Assembly: GCA_021783435.1 (NCBI GenBank)
Contig: JAJXUC010000070.1
Location: 1 to 18,926 of the forward strand
Direction of reading: 5' to 3'
DNA from: Pseudomonadota bacterium
GTDB lineage: Bacteria; Pseudomonadota; Gammaproteobacteria; Burkholderiales; Burkholderiaceae
Length of the DNA stretch: 18,926 nucleotides
Shown one piece after another: positions 6,419 to 15,062 of this stretch. A program made the translations under genes and the position numbers. Position 1 is the first letter of the stretch. Every line of letters starts with the position of its first letter. The notes beneath the pieces were generated by a model that saw nothing but the letters and a program-made list of their open reading frames with translations, did not search any database and was not told the DNA's origin.

Positions 6419-8428
6419 TCAGTCCTGGTTCCTGCCCGGTTCACGGTCGGAAGGCAACACTGCATTCGGTGTTGCCGGCGGCGCTTGCGTATCCGACTCC
6501 AAGGTGAAATCCAGCGCAGTCCGCAGCGCCCCCGCTGGCACTTGCGATGGCTTGCTGGCGCCCTCCGGCGGCGCCAGGGACAGCGAGATCAGGGACAGTG
6601 GCAGATCGAGATCGGAATGCTCGTCGAAAACCGGCACCGGCCGCTGGTCCTTGGGCTGAATGGGGTTGCGGCTCAGGTCGCGGGCAACGGCGTACAAATC
6701 GAGCAGATCGCGATAGGCGGGAAGCTCGAATCCCACGCGGCGCCTGCTGGGGTCATCCAGCAACATGCGCTCGATCACGGTGAGCATGGGCGGCAGATCC
6801 CAGGTCTCGCAAATGAGCGCAAGCGCGCGCGGATAGGCTTCAAGATCGCGTCCCGGGCCGGCGAGCGGTTCGTCCCAGGGCGGAATTTGCACATTGAAGC
6901 GATGCCTGAAACGCACCAGCAAGGCCTCGTAATCGTTCTTGCGGCCGTGCTGGCGGTACAGGCCGAACAGATAGAGATAGGGCAAGGCTAGCGACCCGCC
7001 ACTGGCATCGTTCAGCGCCTTTTCCATCACGACGATGGCCTGTTGCGGGTCGTCGATGCCAATGAAGAATTCAGCCAGCTGGCGCAGATCCATCATCTCG
7101 TCGATCTGCACCAATTCCACGCCCGAAAGCGGCTGGGTATAGGCCTTCCTTTCCACCGTTTCCTGCATGCCCCAGTCAGCCGGCCGCGTGGTCTGCGCGA
7201 CGGTCCGTACGGGTTCGGTTGTGGCGCCATGACCTTGATGCTGTTCCGGAGGCCAGGTGGAAGGCCCGCTGCCCTCCAGGCTCCGCGCCTCATCTGTAGC
7301 GGCTGGCACGGCATCGGCCGGTGCCTCGGGGGCCGCGGTCGGAAGCCACCGCTCCCCGATGGTCACGCGGCGGCCAAGCTCGCGCCATAACCACAGACTG
7401 AGCAAAGCGAAACCTGCTGCCAACCCGCCCAGGACGTAGATCAGCATGCGGCGGCCGCTTTGCGCCACGGCCATTTGTTCCATCTGCCCCCGAAGCTGGA
7501 GCCATTCGCCGTCGTCCCGCAAGCGCGCGGCCTTGATCTCCTCGATCTGAGCCGTCAGCGCATCAAGTTTCTTGCCGAGATCGGCGGGCGCGGCGGGCAC
7601 TGGCGAAACCATCGGGACGCTGGCGCCGGGACCGCTCACAGCCTTCGCAACGTTGCGCACATCCGTCTTTCCTGGCACAGATAACGCGGGGCTCAGGCGC
7701 AGCGGGGAAGATGGCGCAAGCTCGGCCGACAGCCAGTCCAGCTTGAGTTCGCTGCCGTGTTTGGGGTGTGTCACCGGAGCCGCGCGGCTCTCCCTTGTTT
7801 TTGAACGCGCGCGATGGGGGAGCGCAGGTTTGCGTGTGCCCACCATGTGTCGTTCGGCTTGCCTCGCTGCATCGGGCCTACCCTCCTGGAGATTCGATGC
7901 GAGGATCCCATCGGTATGTCCATTGCGAACCTTCGTCTTGGTCGCCGGGGCCACCGCCGCGTGCCGGGGCAAGTCCGCGGTTGCTGCGGCTTCGATGGGC
8001 ACGACGGGCAGTTCAGGCGTCGGCGGGTTGACAAGCAGTGTGTACTGCTGGGTGCGCTGGAACTGGCAGCCGAGCTTGACGGTGAGCACGACATAGGGTT
8101 CGGTCATGGGCACGGTGGACCGAACCTGGATGCTGTCCTCCGCATTGCCCAGATGCCGCAGGGTCACGACGAGCAGATCCTGCCGCAGGGCATCGCTGCC
8201 AACATTGGCCTGGGCCTGCACGCAGCTGGATGCCAGCTGTTCCGGAGCATCCAGGCGCACCGGGATGTCCACACGCAGGGGCTGCCCGAGAATGGCGTAC
8301 GTCTGCGGCCGCTCCAGCAGCAAGGCCTGCGCAGGCATGGCGGCCAGCACCGCACCTGCGGTCAGAATCGGCTTGAGCCATGTCGGCGGGCGAAGCATGC
8401 GCGACGTGAAGTCCGGACGGCGAAACAT
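6419..8428 (-). CDS. FimV-like inner-membrane protein
   Basis: FimV/HubP proteins are polar inner-membrane scaffolds needed for type IV pilus assembly, twitching and polar protein placement. This one has 669 residues. A signal-like hydrophobic segment (about 19-36) precedes a FimV N-terminal domain (about 37-135) with ILGQPLRVDIPV at 46-57 and a Cys69/Cys121 pair. A long low-complexity periplasmic linker (about 136-280), a predicted coiled coil (283-325), one TM helix (328-348, MLIYVLGGLAAGF...) and a cytoplasmic part follow. A helical TPR-like module spans about 440-520, with LAEFFIGIDDPQQAIVVMEKAL. I see no LysM motif after the N-terminal domain. The frame is open to 8869, but that extension overlaps the crotonase gene; the ATG at 8428 has an AGGA at 8 nt. 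The assignment to FimV is from pattern, not alignment. Confidence 0.8.
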   Translation of the reverse strand: MFRRPDFTSRMLRPPTWLKPILTAGAVLAAMPAQALLLERPQTYAILGQPLRVDIPVRLDAPEQLASSCVQAQANVGSDALRQDLLVVTLRHLGNAEDSIQVRSTVPMTEPYVVLTVKLGCQFQRTQQYTLLVNPPTPELPVVPIEAAATADLPRHAAVAPATKTKVRNGHTDGILASNLQEGRPDAARQAERHMVGTRKPALPHRARSKTRESRAAPVTHPKHGSELKLDWLSAELAPSSPLRLSPALSVPGKTDVRNVAKAVSGPGASVPMVSPVPAAPADLGKKLDALTAQIEEIKAARLRDDGEWLQLRGQMEQMAVAQSGRRMLIYVLGGLAAGFALLSLWLWRELGRRVTIGERWLPTAAPEAPADAVPAATDEARSLEGSGPSTWPPEQHQGHGATTEPVRTVAQTTRPADWGMQETVERKAYTQPLSGVELVQIDEMMDLRQLAEFFIGIDDPQQAIVVMEKALNDASGGSLALPYLYLFGLYRQHGRKNDYEALLVRFRHRFNVQIPPWDEPLAGPGRDLEAYPRALALICETWDLPPMLTVIERMLLDDPSRRRVGFELPAYRDLLDLYAVARDLSRNPIQPKDQRPVPVFDEHSDLDLPLSLISLSLAPPEGASKPSQVPAGALRTALDFTLESDTQAPPATPNAVLPSDREPGRNQD
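6453..6476. repeat. Perfect 8-bp inverted repeat at the convergent aminotransferase/fimV ends
   Basis: GGCAACAC (6453-6460) and GTGTTGCC (6469-6476) pair perfectly. A T-G wobble and one further G-C pair close a CATT loop. The element lies 40 bp past the aminotransferase stop, inside the last codons of the fimV-like gene. No T-run follows on either strand, so it is not a standard intrinsic terminator. It could still stabilise or end the aminotransferase transcript. Confidence 0.5.
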
Positions 8429-8599
8429 GTGGACAATCCTGATGAAAAATCGGGCCATTTCGATGCGATTCGACTCTATCAGTCGATACGACGCGAATTC
8501 GCTTGACGCATCAAACGAAAATCGAGGTTTCGTGAAGCATTTTGCAAAAATCCGCTTTTCTGCATTGGCCCCCGCGCACCCATTCAAGAGACCCTTTCC
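8429..8599. promoter_or_regulatory. Divergent control region between fimV-like gene and crotonase gene
   Basis: This 171-bp intergenic stretch is visibly more AT-rich than its surroundings and must hold the promoters for both directions. It contains TCGACT-N5-AGTCGA (8470-8486), the 10-bp palindrome GCGAATTCGC (8493-8502) and CGAAA-N7-TTTCG (8516-8532). A TTGACG (8503-8508) on the plus strand resembles a -35 box, but no convincing -10 lies 16-18 bp after it. The palindromes could be operator sites. The regulators are unknown. Confidence 0.5.
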
Positions 8600-9328
8600 A
8601 TGGCCCAAACCTACGACGAAACTGCAACCGCCGACGCGCGCGTTTGCGTGCTGAACCTGCAACTCGGCAGCGCCGGCCCGGCCATGACCCCGGAGACGGC
8701 GCATGCCGGCATCGAGGCCCTGTCGACCGCACTGCGCGATCCCGATCTCGGCGTCATCGTGCTCACAGGCAGCGCCGAGCAGTTCTGCGCCGGCGTGCCG
8801 GCGCCCGCGCGCCCGGGCGGTGAGGTTGCGTGGGACGGCAATGCGCCAGCGTTCATCGACGCGCTGCACGACTGGCTGCTGGCCCTGCGCGAAAGCGACA
8901 AGCTCACGATCGCAGCCGTCGAGGGACAGGCCAGCGGGGCCGGACTGGCGCTGGCGCTGGCATGCGACCTCATCGTCGCCGCGCGCCCTGCCCGCTTCGC
9001 CTTACCGGCCGCCGGCCAGGCGAGTGGCCGCAACGCCGGCGCGCTATGGCTGGCGGCGCAGTCCCTTCCGCGCGGCGCGCTCACCGAACTGAGCCTGCTC
9101 GACACCGCCATGCCGGCCGAGCGCGCGCACGCTTTGGGACTGGTGTGCAGACTCACCGAACCCGGCCTTGCCCTGCAGCAGGCGACGCAACTCGCAAGGG
9201 CTGCGGCGCAGCGCGAGCCCGCTGCGCTGGCCGCGCTCAAGGGCCAGGTCACGCGTGCGATGGAGCAACCCTTGCACGCCATCCTGGCCGAAGAACGCGA
9301 CCTCTGGCTGCGCCGGCCCGCACCCTGA
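8600..9328 (+). CDS. Degenerate enoyl-CoA hydratase/isomerase (crotonase) family protein
   Basis: This has a crotonase fold and its closest resemblance, from memory, is to the 'alternative type' oxepin-CoA hydrolase/enoyl-CoA hydratase group. Conserved pieces include the first oxyanion-hole region FCAG (62-65), AAVEGQASGAGLALALACDL (105-124), and the C-terminal region AHALGLVCRL. By alignment to classic crotonase, the two catalytic glutamates fall on Ala117 and Ala137. The aspartate of the PDGG motif in the alternative group is replaced by Asn145 (SGRNAGALW). The protein has 242 residues and stops after AERDLWLRRPAP, about 20-25 residues short of family members, so the C-terminal helix is missing. 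The missing tail is not present in another frame downstream. It may be a non-catalytic relative or a decaying gene. It is 89 bp upstream of the GST gene. Confidence 0.8.
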   Translation: MAQTYDETATADARVCVLNLQLGSAGPAMTPETAHAGIEALSTALRDPDLGVIVLTGSAEQFCAGVPAPARPGGEVAWDGNAPAFIDALHDWLLALRESDKLTIAAVEGQASGAGLALALACDLIVAARPARFALPAAGQASGRNAGALWLAAQSLPRGALTELSLLDTAMPAERAHALGLVCRLTEPGLALQQATQLARAAAQREPAALAALKGQVTRAMEQPLHAILAEERDLWLRRPAP

Positions 9329-9340
9329 ACGCGGGCCGGC
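9312..9340. repeat. Perfect 10-bp inverted repeat spanning the crotonase stop codon
   Basis: GCCGGCCCGC (9312-9321) and GCGGGCCGGC (9331-9340) are exact reverse complements around a 9-nt loop that contains the TGA at 9326-9328. The stem is entirely G and C. No T-run follows. It could be a 3' mRNA barrier, a weak attenuator before the GST gene, or the scar of a small palindromic element that replaced the gene's normal end. Confidence 0.6.
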
Positions 9341-9417
9341 ACGATTTCCGGCACGGCGCAACAATGCGGCTGGCGAGCGGCCGCTGGAGCCGCTGCCCGT
9401 TCACAGCGCAAACCACC

Positions 9418-10110
9418 ATGATCGACCTTTACTCCTGGCCCACACCCAACGGTCAAAAAATCCACATCCTGCTCGAAGAACTCGGCCTGCCCTACAACGT
9501 GCATGGCGTCAACATCGGCACCGGCGAGCAGTTCAAGCCCGAGTTCCTGCGCATCAGCCCCAACAACAAGATTCCCGCCCTGGTCGATGCCGACGGACCG
9601 GGTGGCCAGCCCCTGGCGCTGTTCGAGTCCGGCGCGATTCTGGTCTATCTGGCCGAGAAGACCGGGCGCTTCCTGCCGGCTTCGGGCGCCGAACGCTACA
9701 CGACCCTGCAGTGGCTGATGTGGCAGATGGGCGGCCTGGGACCCATGCTCGGCCAGGCCCACCACTTCCGCATTTACGCGCCGGAAAAAATCGACTACGC
9801 CATCACGCGCTACACCAACGAGGCCAGGCGCCTGTACGCCGTGCTCGACCAGCGCCTGGCGCAATCGCCCTGGCTGGGTGGCGACGACTACTCGATCGCC
9901 GACATCGCCGCCTTTCCCTGGTGCCGCAGCGCCAAGAACCAGGGCGTGGACTGGGCCGAGTACCCGCACGCCAAGCGTTGGTTCGACGCCATCGCCGCCC
10001 GCCCGGCCGCGCAGCGCGGCCTGGCGGTGCTGGCCGAACAGCGCAAACCTCTGCTGGACGAACAGTCCCGCAAGAATCTGTTCGGCGAGGCGCAATACCA
10101 GCGTCGCTGA
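9418..10110 (+). CDS. Glutathione S-transferase, Nu-class-like (YfcG/YghU type)
   Basis: This cytosolic glutathione transferase has 230 residues. The N-terminal thioredoxin-like domain (1-82) begins MIDLYSWPTPNGQKI. Thr9 and Asn11 match the glutathione-contacting pair of the Nu-class enzymes YfcG and YghU, which act mainly as disulfide-bond reductases on glutathione rather than by a catalytic Ser or Tyr. The cis-proline motif KIPAL (51-55) and FESGAILVYLAEK (69-81) complete the glutathione site. The all-helical C-terminal domain contains YSIADIAAFPW. A longer in-frame start at 9364 would add 18 non-conserved residues and was rejected. It sits between the degenerate crotonase and the FAH-family gene, 58 bp before the latter, and is probably co-transcribed. 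It is not a zeta-class maleylacetoacetate isomerase, so pairing with FAH does not by itself mean aromatic-ring degradation. Confidence 0.9.
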   Translation: MIDLYSWPTPNGQKIHILLEELGLPYNVHGVNIGTGEQFKPEFLRISPNNKIPALVDADGPGGQPLALFESGAILVYLAEKTGRFLPASGAERYTTLQWLMWQMGGLGPMLGQAHHFRIYAPEKIDYAITRYTNEARRLYAVLDQRLAQSPWLGGDDYSIADIAAFPWCRSAKNQGVDWAEYPHAKRWFDAIAARPAAQRGLAVLAEQRKPLLDEQSRKNLFGEAQYQRR

Positions 10111-10168
10111 AGTTTCCCGAAGCCGTACCGGCTTCCCCCATCATCACCCGACGACAACAAGGCATTTC

Positions 10169-11062
10169 ATGAAACTCGTCCGCTACGGCCCTTCCGGGCG
10201 CGAACAACCCGGCCTCATCGACAACCAAGACAGGCTGCGCAGCCTGCGCGACGTGGTGCGCGACATCGGCCCCGACGTCTACGGCCCGCAAGGCCAGCGC
10301 GCCCTGCGCAAACTGGACGTGCAGGCGCTGCCCGTGGTACGCGGCAAGCCGCGGCTCGGCGTGCCCTTCGTCGGCATCGGCAAGTTCATCGCCATCGGCC
10401 TGAACTACCGCGACCATGCCGCCGAGGCCAAGCTGCCCATCCCGGGCGAACCCATCGTGTTCAACAAATGGACCACCTGCATCAGCGGGCCGAACGATCC
10501 CATCGAGCAGCCCCCGCATTCCACGCGGCTGGACTGGGAGGTCGAACTCGGCGTGGTGATCGGCCGCCAGGCGCGCTACGTGCCGGTGAGCGAGGCTCTG
10601 GCCCATGTGGCGGGCTACTGCGCCGTGCACGACGTGTCGGAACGCCAGTTCCAGTTCGAGCGCGGCAGCCAGTGGGACAAGTCCAAGGGCTGCGACAGCT
10701 TCGGCCCGGTCGGCCCCTGGCTGGTGACGGCCGACGAGGTGCCCGACCCGCAGAGCCTCGACCTGTGGCTGGACGTCAACGGCCGGCGCATGCAGTCCGG
10801 CAACACCGGCGACATGATCTTCAGCGTCGCGCAGATCGTCAGCTACCTCAGCCACTTCATGGCCCTGCGCCCCGGCGACCTCATCGCCACCGGCACGCCG
10901 GCCGGCGTGGGCATGGGACAAAAGCCGCCCCGCTACCTGCTGCCGGGCGACCAGGTCGAACTCGGCATCCAGGGTCTGGGCCGCCAGCAGCAGACCGTGC
11001 TGGCTTCATCCCACAAGGTGGCGCAGGACGCCGCCGGCCTCGTGCTCGCAGCCAAGGCCTGA
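10169..11062 (+). CDS. Fumarylacetoacetate hydrolase (FAH) family protein
   Basis: FAH-superfamily enzymes cleave or hydrate 2-oxo or beta-diketo acids using a divalent metal; members include 2-keto-4-pentenoate hydratases, diketo-deoxy-sugar-acid hydrolases and oxaloacetate decarboxylases. This one has 297 residues. A short N-terminal domain (1-65) precedes the catalytic domain with GLNYRDHAAEA (77-87), in which His83 is the likely catalytic base. Metal ligands are visible as Glu124 and Glu126 in DWEVELG and Asp155 in HDVSERQ. Further motifs are KSKGCDSFGPVGPW, FSVAQIVSYLS and GDLIATGTPAGVGMGQKPP. The ATG at 10169 has AAGG 8 nt upstream; the frame is open further 5' but that part overlaps the GST gene. 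The arrangement resembles diketo-deoxy-rhamnonate hydrolase-like members. The substrate is unknown. Confidence 0.9.
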   Translation: MKLVRYGPSGREQPGLIDNQDRLRSLRDVVRDIGPDVYGPQGQRALRKLDVQALPVVRGKPRLGVPFVGIGKFIAIGLNYRDHAAEAKLPIPGEPIVFNKWTTCISGPNDPIEQPPHSTRLDWEVELGVVIGRQARYVPVSEALAHVAGYCAVHDVSERQFQFERGSQWDKSKGCDSFGPVGPWLVTADEVPDPQSLDLWLDVNGRRMQSGNTGDMIFSVAQIVSYLSHFMALRPGDLIATGTPAGVGMGQKPPRYLLPGDQVELGIQGLGRQQQTVLASSHKVAQDAAGLVLAAKA

Positions 11063-11084
11063 CCAGGACATGCCCTGGGAAGAT

Positions 11085-11125
11085 CCCGGACACCCTGCCA
11101 TCCAGGCTCCGGTTCGGGTTTTTTT
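11085..11125 (+). terminator. Probable intrinsic terminator after the FAH gene
   Basis: CCCGGAC (11085-11091) pairs with GTTCGGG (11112-11118) through six Watson-Crick pairs and one G-T pair, with a 20-nt loop. Seven Ts (11119-11125) follow directly. It starts 22 bp after the FAH stop and protects the convergent APC permease gene from readthrough. The long loop makes it less than ideal. Confidence 0.6.
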
Positions 11126-11144
11126 GTACGGTCAGTTTGCGCGA

Positions 11145-12794
11145 TCAACCGGGCGTGTCGCTGCCACTCAGTTCAGGTTCGCCAACGAGTAGCGCAGCGC
11201 GTGCCTCTTCGGGCTCGGGCAGGCCGCTGACGACGGCCAGTGCGATGATGATGAAGCTCAGGATCACCACCAGGCCCATGCCTTCGTAGAAGGTCAGCAT
11301 GCCATTGCCGCCAATGGGTTCGACCGGACCCATATTGGTGATGGCCCACATCCCGAGAAAATACGGGAACAGCCACCACGCGCCCTTCCAGTGCAGTTCG
11401 CCAACACGGCCGGAAACAGCCTGCGCGATCACGTACAGCACGAAAATCACCGCCAGCGCGCCGAACAGGAAGTCGTCGGTCCCGGCGCCAGACCAGAAGA
11501 TGATGAGGTTGGCCGCGATGAAGGCCAGCGGCGCCCACAGCCACGCACCCTTCAGGGTGTAAGGGCGCCGATACGCGCCTAGCGGCAATGTGCGGCGCAG
11601 GGTCAGCAACGATACCGGCCCCACGCCGTAGGCCAACACCGCGGCCGACGAGATGAAGGTCACGATTTTCTGCCACGAGGGGAAAGGCAGAAAGAACAAC
11701 ATGCCGACGATCCAGGTGACCCAGAGGCCGGCCGAGGGGGCTCCCTTCGCATTGAGTTTGGCGAACCAGGGCAGCGACAGGCCGTCCTTGCCGGTGGCGT
11801 AGACCACGCGCGCGGTCGTGCCGCCGTACACCAGACCGGTCCCGGCCGGAGACACCACCGCGTCGATATAAAGCAGCGCCGCCAGCCAACTCAAACCGAG
11901 CAGGGTGGCCAAGCCGGCGAAGGGGCCGGAAGCGCCGGTGAAATGTACCTTGGCCCAGCCCTGGGCGATGTCGCTCGGATTGAGCGCGCCGATGAAGGCC
12001 ACTTCGAGCAAAACGAAAATCGCTCCCGCAATCAACACCGAGCCGACGATGGCGATCGGTACGTCGCGCTGCGGATTCTTGGCTTCCCCTGACAGTTCGA
12101 TGGCTTGCCGAAAGCCGAGGTAGCTGAACACGATGCCGGATGTGGCAATGGTCGAGATGGTGCCTTGCACACCCATCGGCGCAAAGCCCTGCGCGGTGAA
12201 GTTGCCGCTGTGAAACGACGACACCAGCAACATGACGATGGCGAGGATCGGGACAATGAGCTTCCAGACCATCATCGTGTTGCCCACCCGCAGCAACATC
12301 CGCACCCCCATGGCATTGATCAGCACGAACACACCCAGCAGCACCACGCTGGCGCCCATGCCCTCGGGCGTGAGCAACTGGGTCTTGGCGTTGACGAAGC
12401 CGGGTAAATAGTTATTGGCGTAGGTGACCACCGCCAGCACTTCGGCCGGCGCCACCGTGACATAGCCGAGAAACACCACCCAACTCATCACCGCGGCCAT
12501 CAAACTGCCGTGGCTGAGCTTGGGGAAGGTGATGACCGCGCCCATCCCCGGAAATGCGCTGGTGAGTTCGGCATTGACGAAGGCGAGCAACAGAATGGCC
12601 GCGCCGCCGATCACCCAGGACAGGATGCTGGATGGTCCGGCCTGCTGGGCTGCGGTGAGCGGCGCGAACAGCCAACCCGAGCCGATGATGGCGGTGAGAC
12701 TGGCGAACAGCAGGCTCCAGATGCCCGCCTCTTTGTGAATCTTGCTGCGCTGGATCTTGGGCGGGGTCACCGCACCGAGGGGAACACTGGCCAT
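11145..12794 (-). CDS. APC-superfamily amino acid permease
   Basis: This inner-membrane secondary transporter of the amino acid-polyamine-organocation family has 549 residues. The first helix carries LTAIIGSGWLFAPL (about 34-47), the Gly-rich unwound segment that binds the substrate amine and carboxylate. About 12 hydrophobic helices follow, spread to residue 525, with SYLGFRQAIELSGEAKNPQRDVP as the conserved segment around TM6 and the loop after it. The GSGWLF form of helix 1 recalls the group that includes the Bacillus aspartate:proton symporter, but I cannot assign a substrate. The ATG at 12794 has an ACGGAG six nt upstream and was preferred to an in-frame ATG at 12854. It stands alone: convergent with the FAH gene and divergent from recQ with 200 bp between. 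I found no convincing promoter in that gap. Confidence 0.9.
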   Translation of the reverse strand: MASVPLGAVTPPKIQRSKIHKEAGIWSLLFASLTAIIGSGWLFAPLTAAQQAGPSSILSWVIGGAAILLLAFVNAELTSAFPGMGAVITFPKLSHGSLMAAVMSWVVFLGYVTVAPAEVLAVVTYANNYLPGFVNAKTQLLTPEGMGASVVLLGVFVLINAMGVRMLLRVGNTMMVWKLIVPILAIVMLLVSSFHSGNFTAQGFAPMGVQGTISTIATSGIVFSYLGFRQAIELSGEAKNPQRDVPIAIVGSVLIAGAIFVLLEVAFIGALNPSDIAQGWAKVHFTGASGPFAGLATLLGLSWLAALLYIDAVVSPAGTGLVYGGTTARVVYATGKDGLSLPWFAKLNAKGAPSAGLWVTWIVGMLFFLPFPSWQKIVTFISSAAVLAYGVGPVSLLTLRRTLPLGAYRRPYTLKGAWLWAPLAFIAANLIIFWSGAGTDDFLFGALAVIFVLYVIAQAVSGRVGELHWKGAWWLFPYFLGMWAITNMGPVEPIGGNGMLTFYEGMGLVVILSFIIIALAVVSGLPEPEEARAALLVGEPELSGSDTPG

Positions 12795-12994
12795 GATGAT
12801 CTCCGTTTGAGAGGGAAATGGCTCGCCGTCGTCGCGAACTGGATTGACGCTCAACGTTTGTATTCCAGTCGGCCTGATTTACAGGTGAACGAAGGTAAAA
12901 CGCGCAGCGAGATGCGACAGCCGCCCAACCATCCTGCCAATCCCTCGCACTGCACAACGGCTGGCATGGCGTCCAGTCTTGCTAGGCTTGCGTC
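12795..12994. promoter_or_regulatory. Divergent intergenic region between APC permease and recQ
   Basis: These 200 bp must contain promoters for both genes. The middle part (about 12855-12900) is locally AT-richer and includes the small inverted repeat CCTG-N5-CAGG. No hexamer pair with proper spacing was convincing on either strand. I see no RNA gene or small ORF with a good ribosome site. Confidence 0.35.
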
Positions 12995-14836
<1,842 letters not shown>

Positions 14837-15062
14837 ACCCCGTCAGGCCAGCCACCGTTGCGCCAGGCGCGGCCAATGAGCCCATCGCCCGGCTGCCCGA
14901 AGATGAGCGAAGCGCAGCGCGGGGGTGCCCACCATGAGCCTACCGGGAAGCCCCAAAGGCGAATTCCCTCCCGGAGGGACGGCGCGCAGCGCCAAGGGAG
15001 CACAGTCATGAGGCGCGACAGCGGGCGCGGTGAAACAGCCCCCGGGCCGCCTGGCCACAGGA
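14837..15062. repeat. Palindrome-rich non-coding element between recQ and the MCE operon
   Basis: This 226-bp stretch has no credible gene. It holds TCCCTC-ccg-GAGGGA (14965-14979), then GGCGC-gca-GCGCC (14981-14993) two bases later, and an alternative CCGGGA (14943-14948)/TCCCGG (14969-14974) pairing that excludes the first hairpin. The word ATGAG recurs at 14876, 14903, 14934 and 15008. Its style, with the GAGCGAAGCGCAGCGCG segment beside GC-rich stems, resembles the dispersed intergenic palindromes of Burkholderiales. As it lies between convergent genes it may end both transcripts, though there is no T-run. Confidence 0.45.

Noticed and set aside
8429..8869. N-terminal extension of the fimV-like frame by 147 codons
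   Set aside because: It overlaps the start of the crotonase gene and the intergenic spacer, is not hydrophobic or domain-like, and the ATG at 8428 has a ribosome site followed by a signal-like segment.
8611..10095. A 494-codon open frame antisense to the crotonase and GST genes
   Set aside because: It has no family features. The plus-strand GST has full catalytic motifs over the same DNA.
9418..11062. A homogentisate or gentisate degradation operon
   Set aside because: The GST has the Nu-class Thr9/Asn11 pair rather than zeta-class features, and there is no dioxygenase gene nearby.
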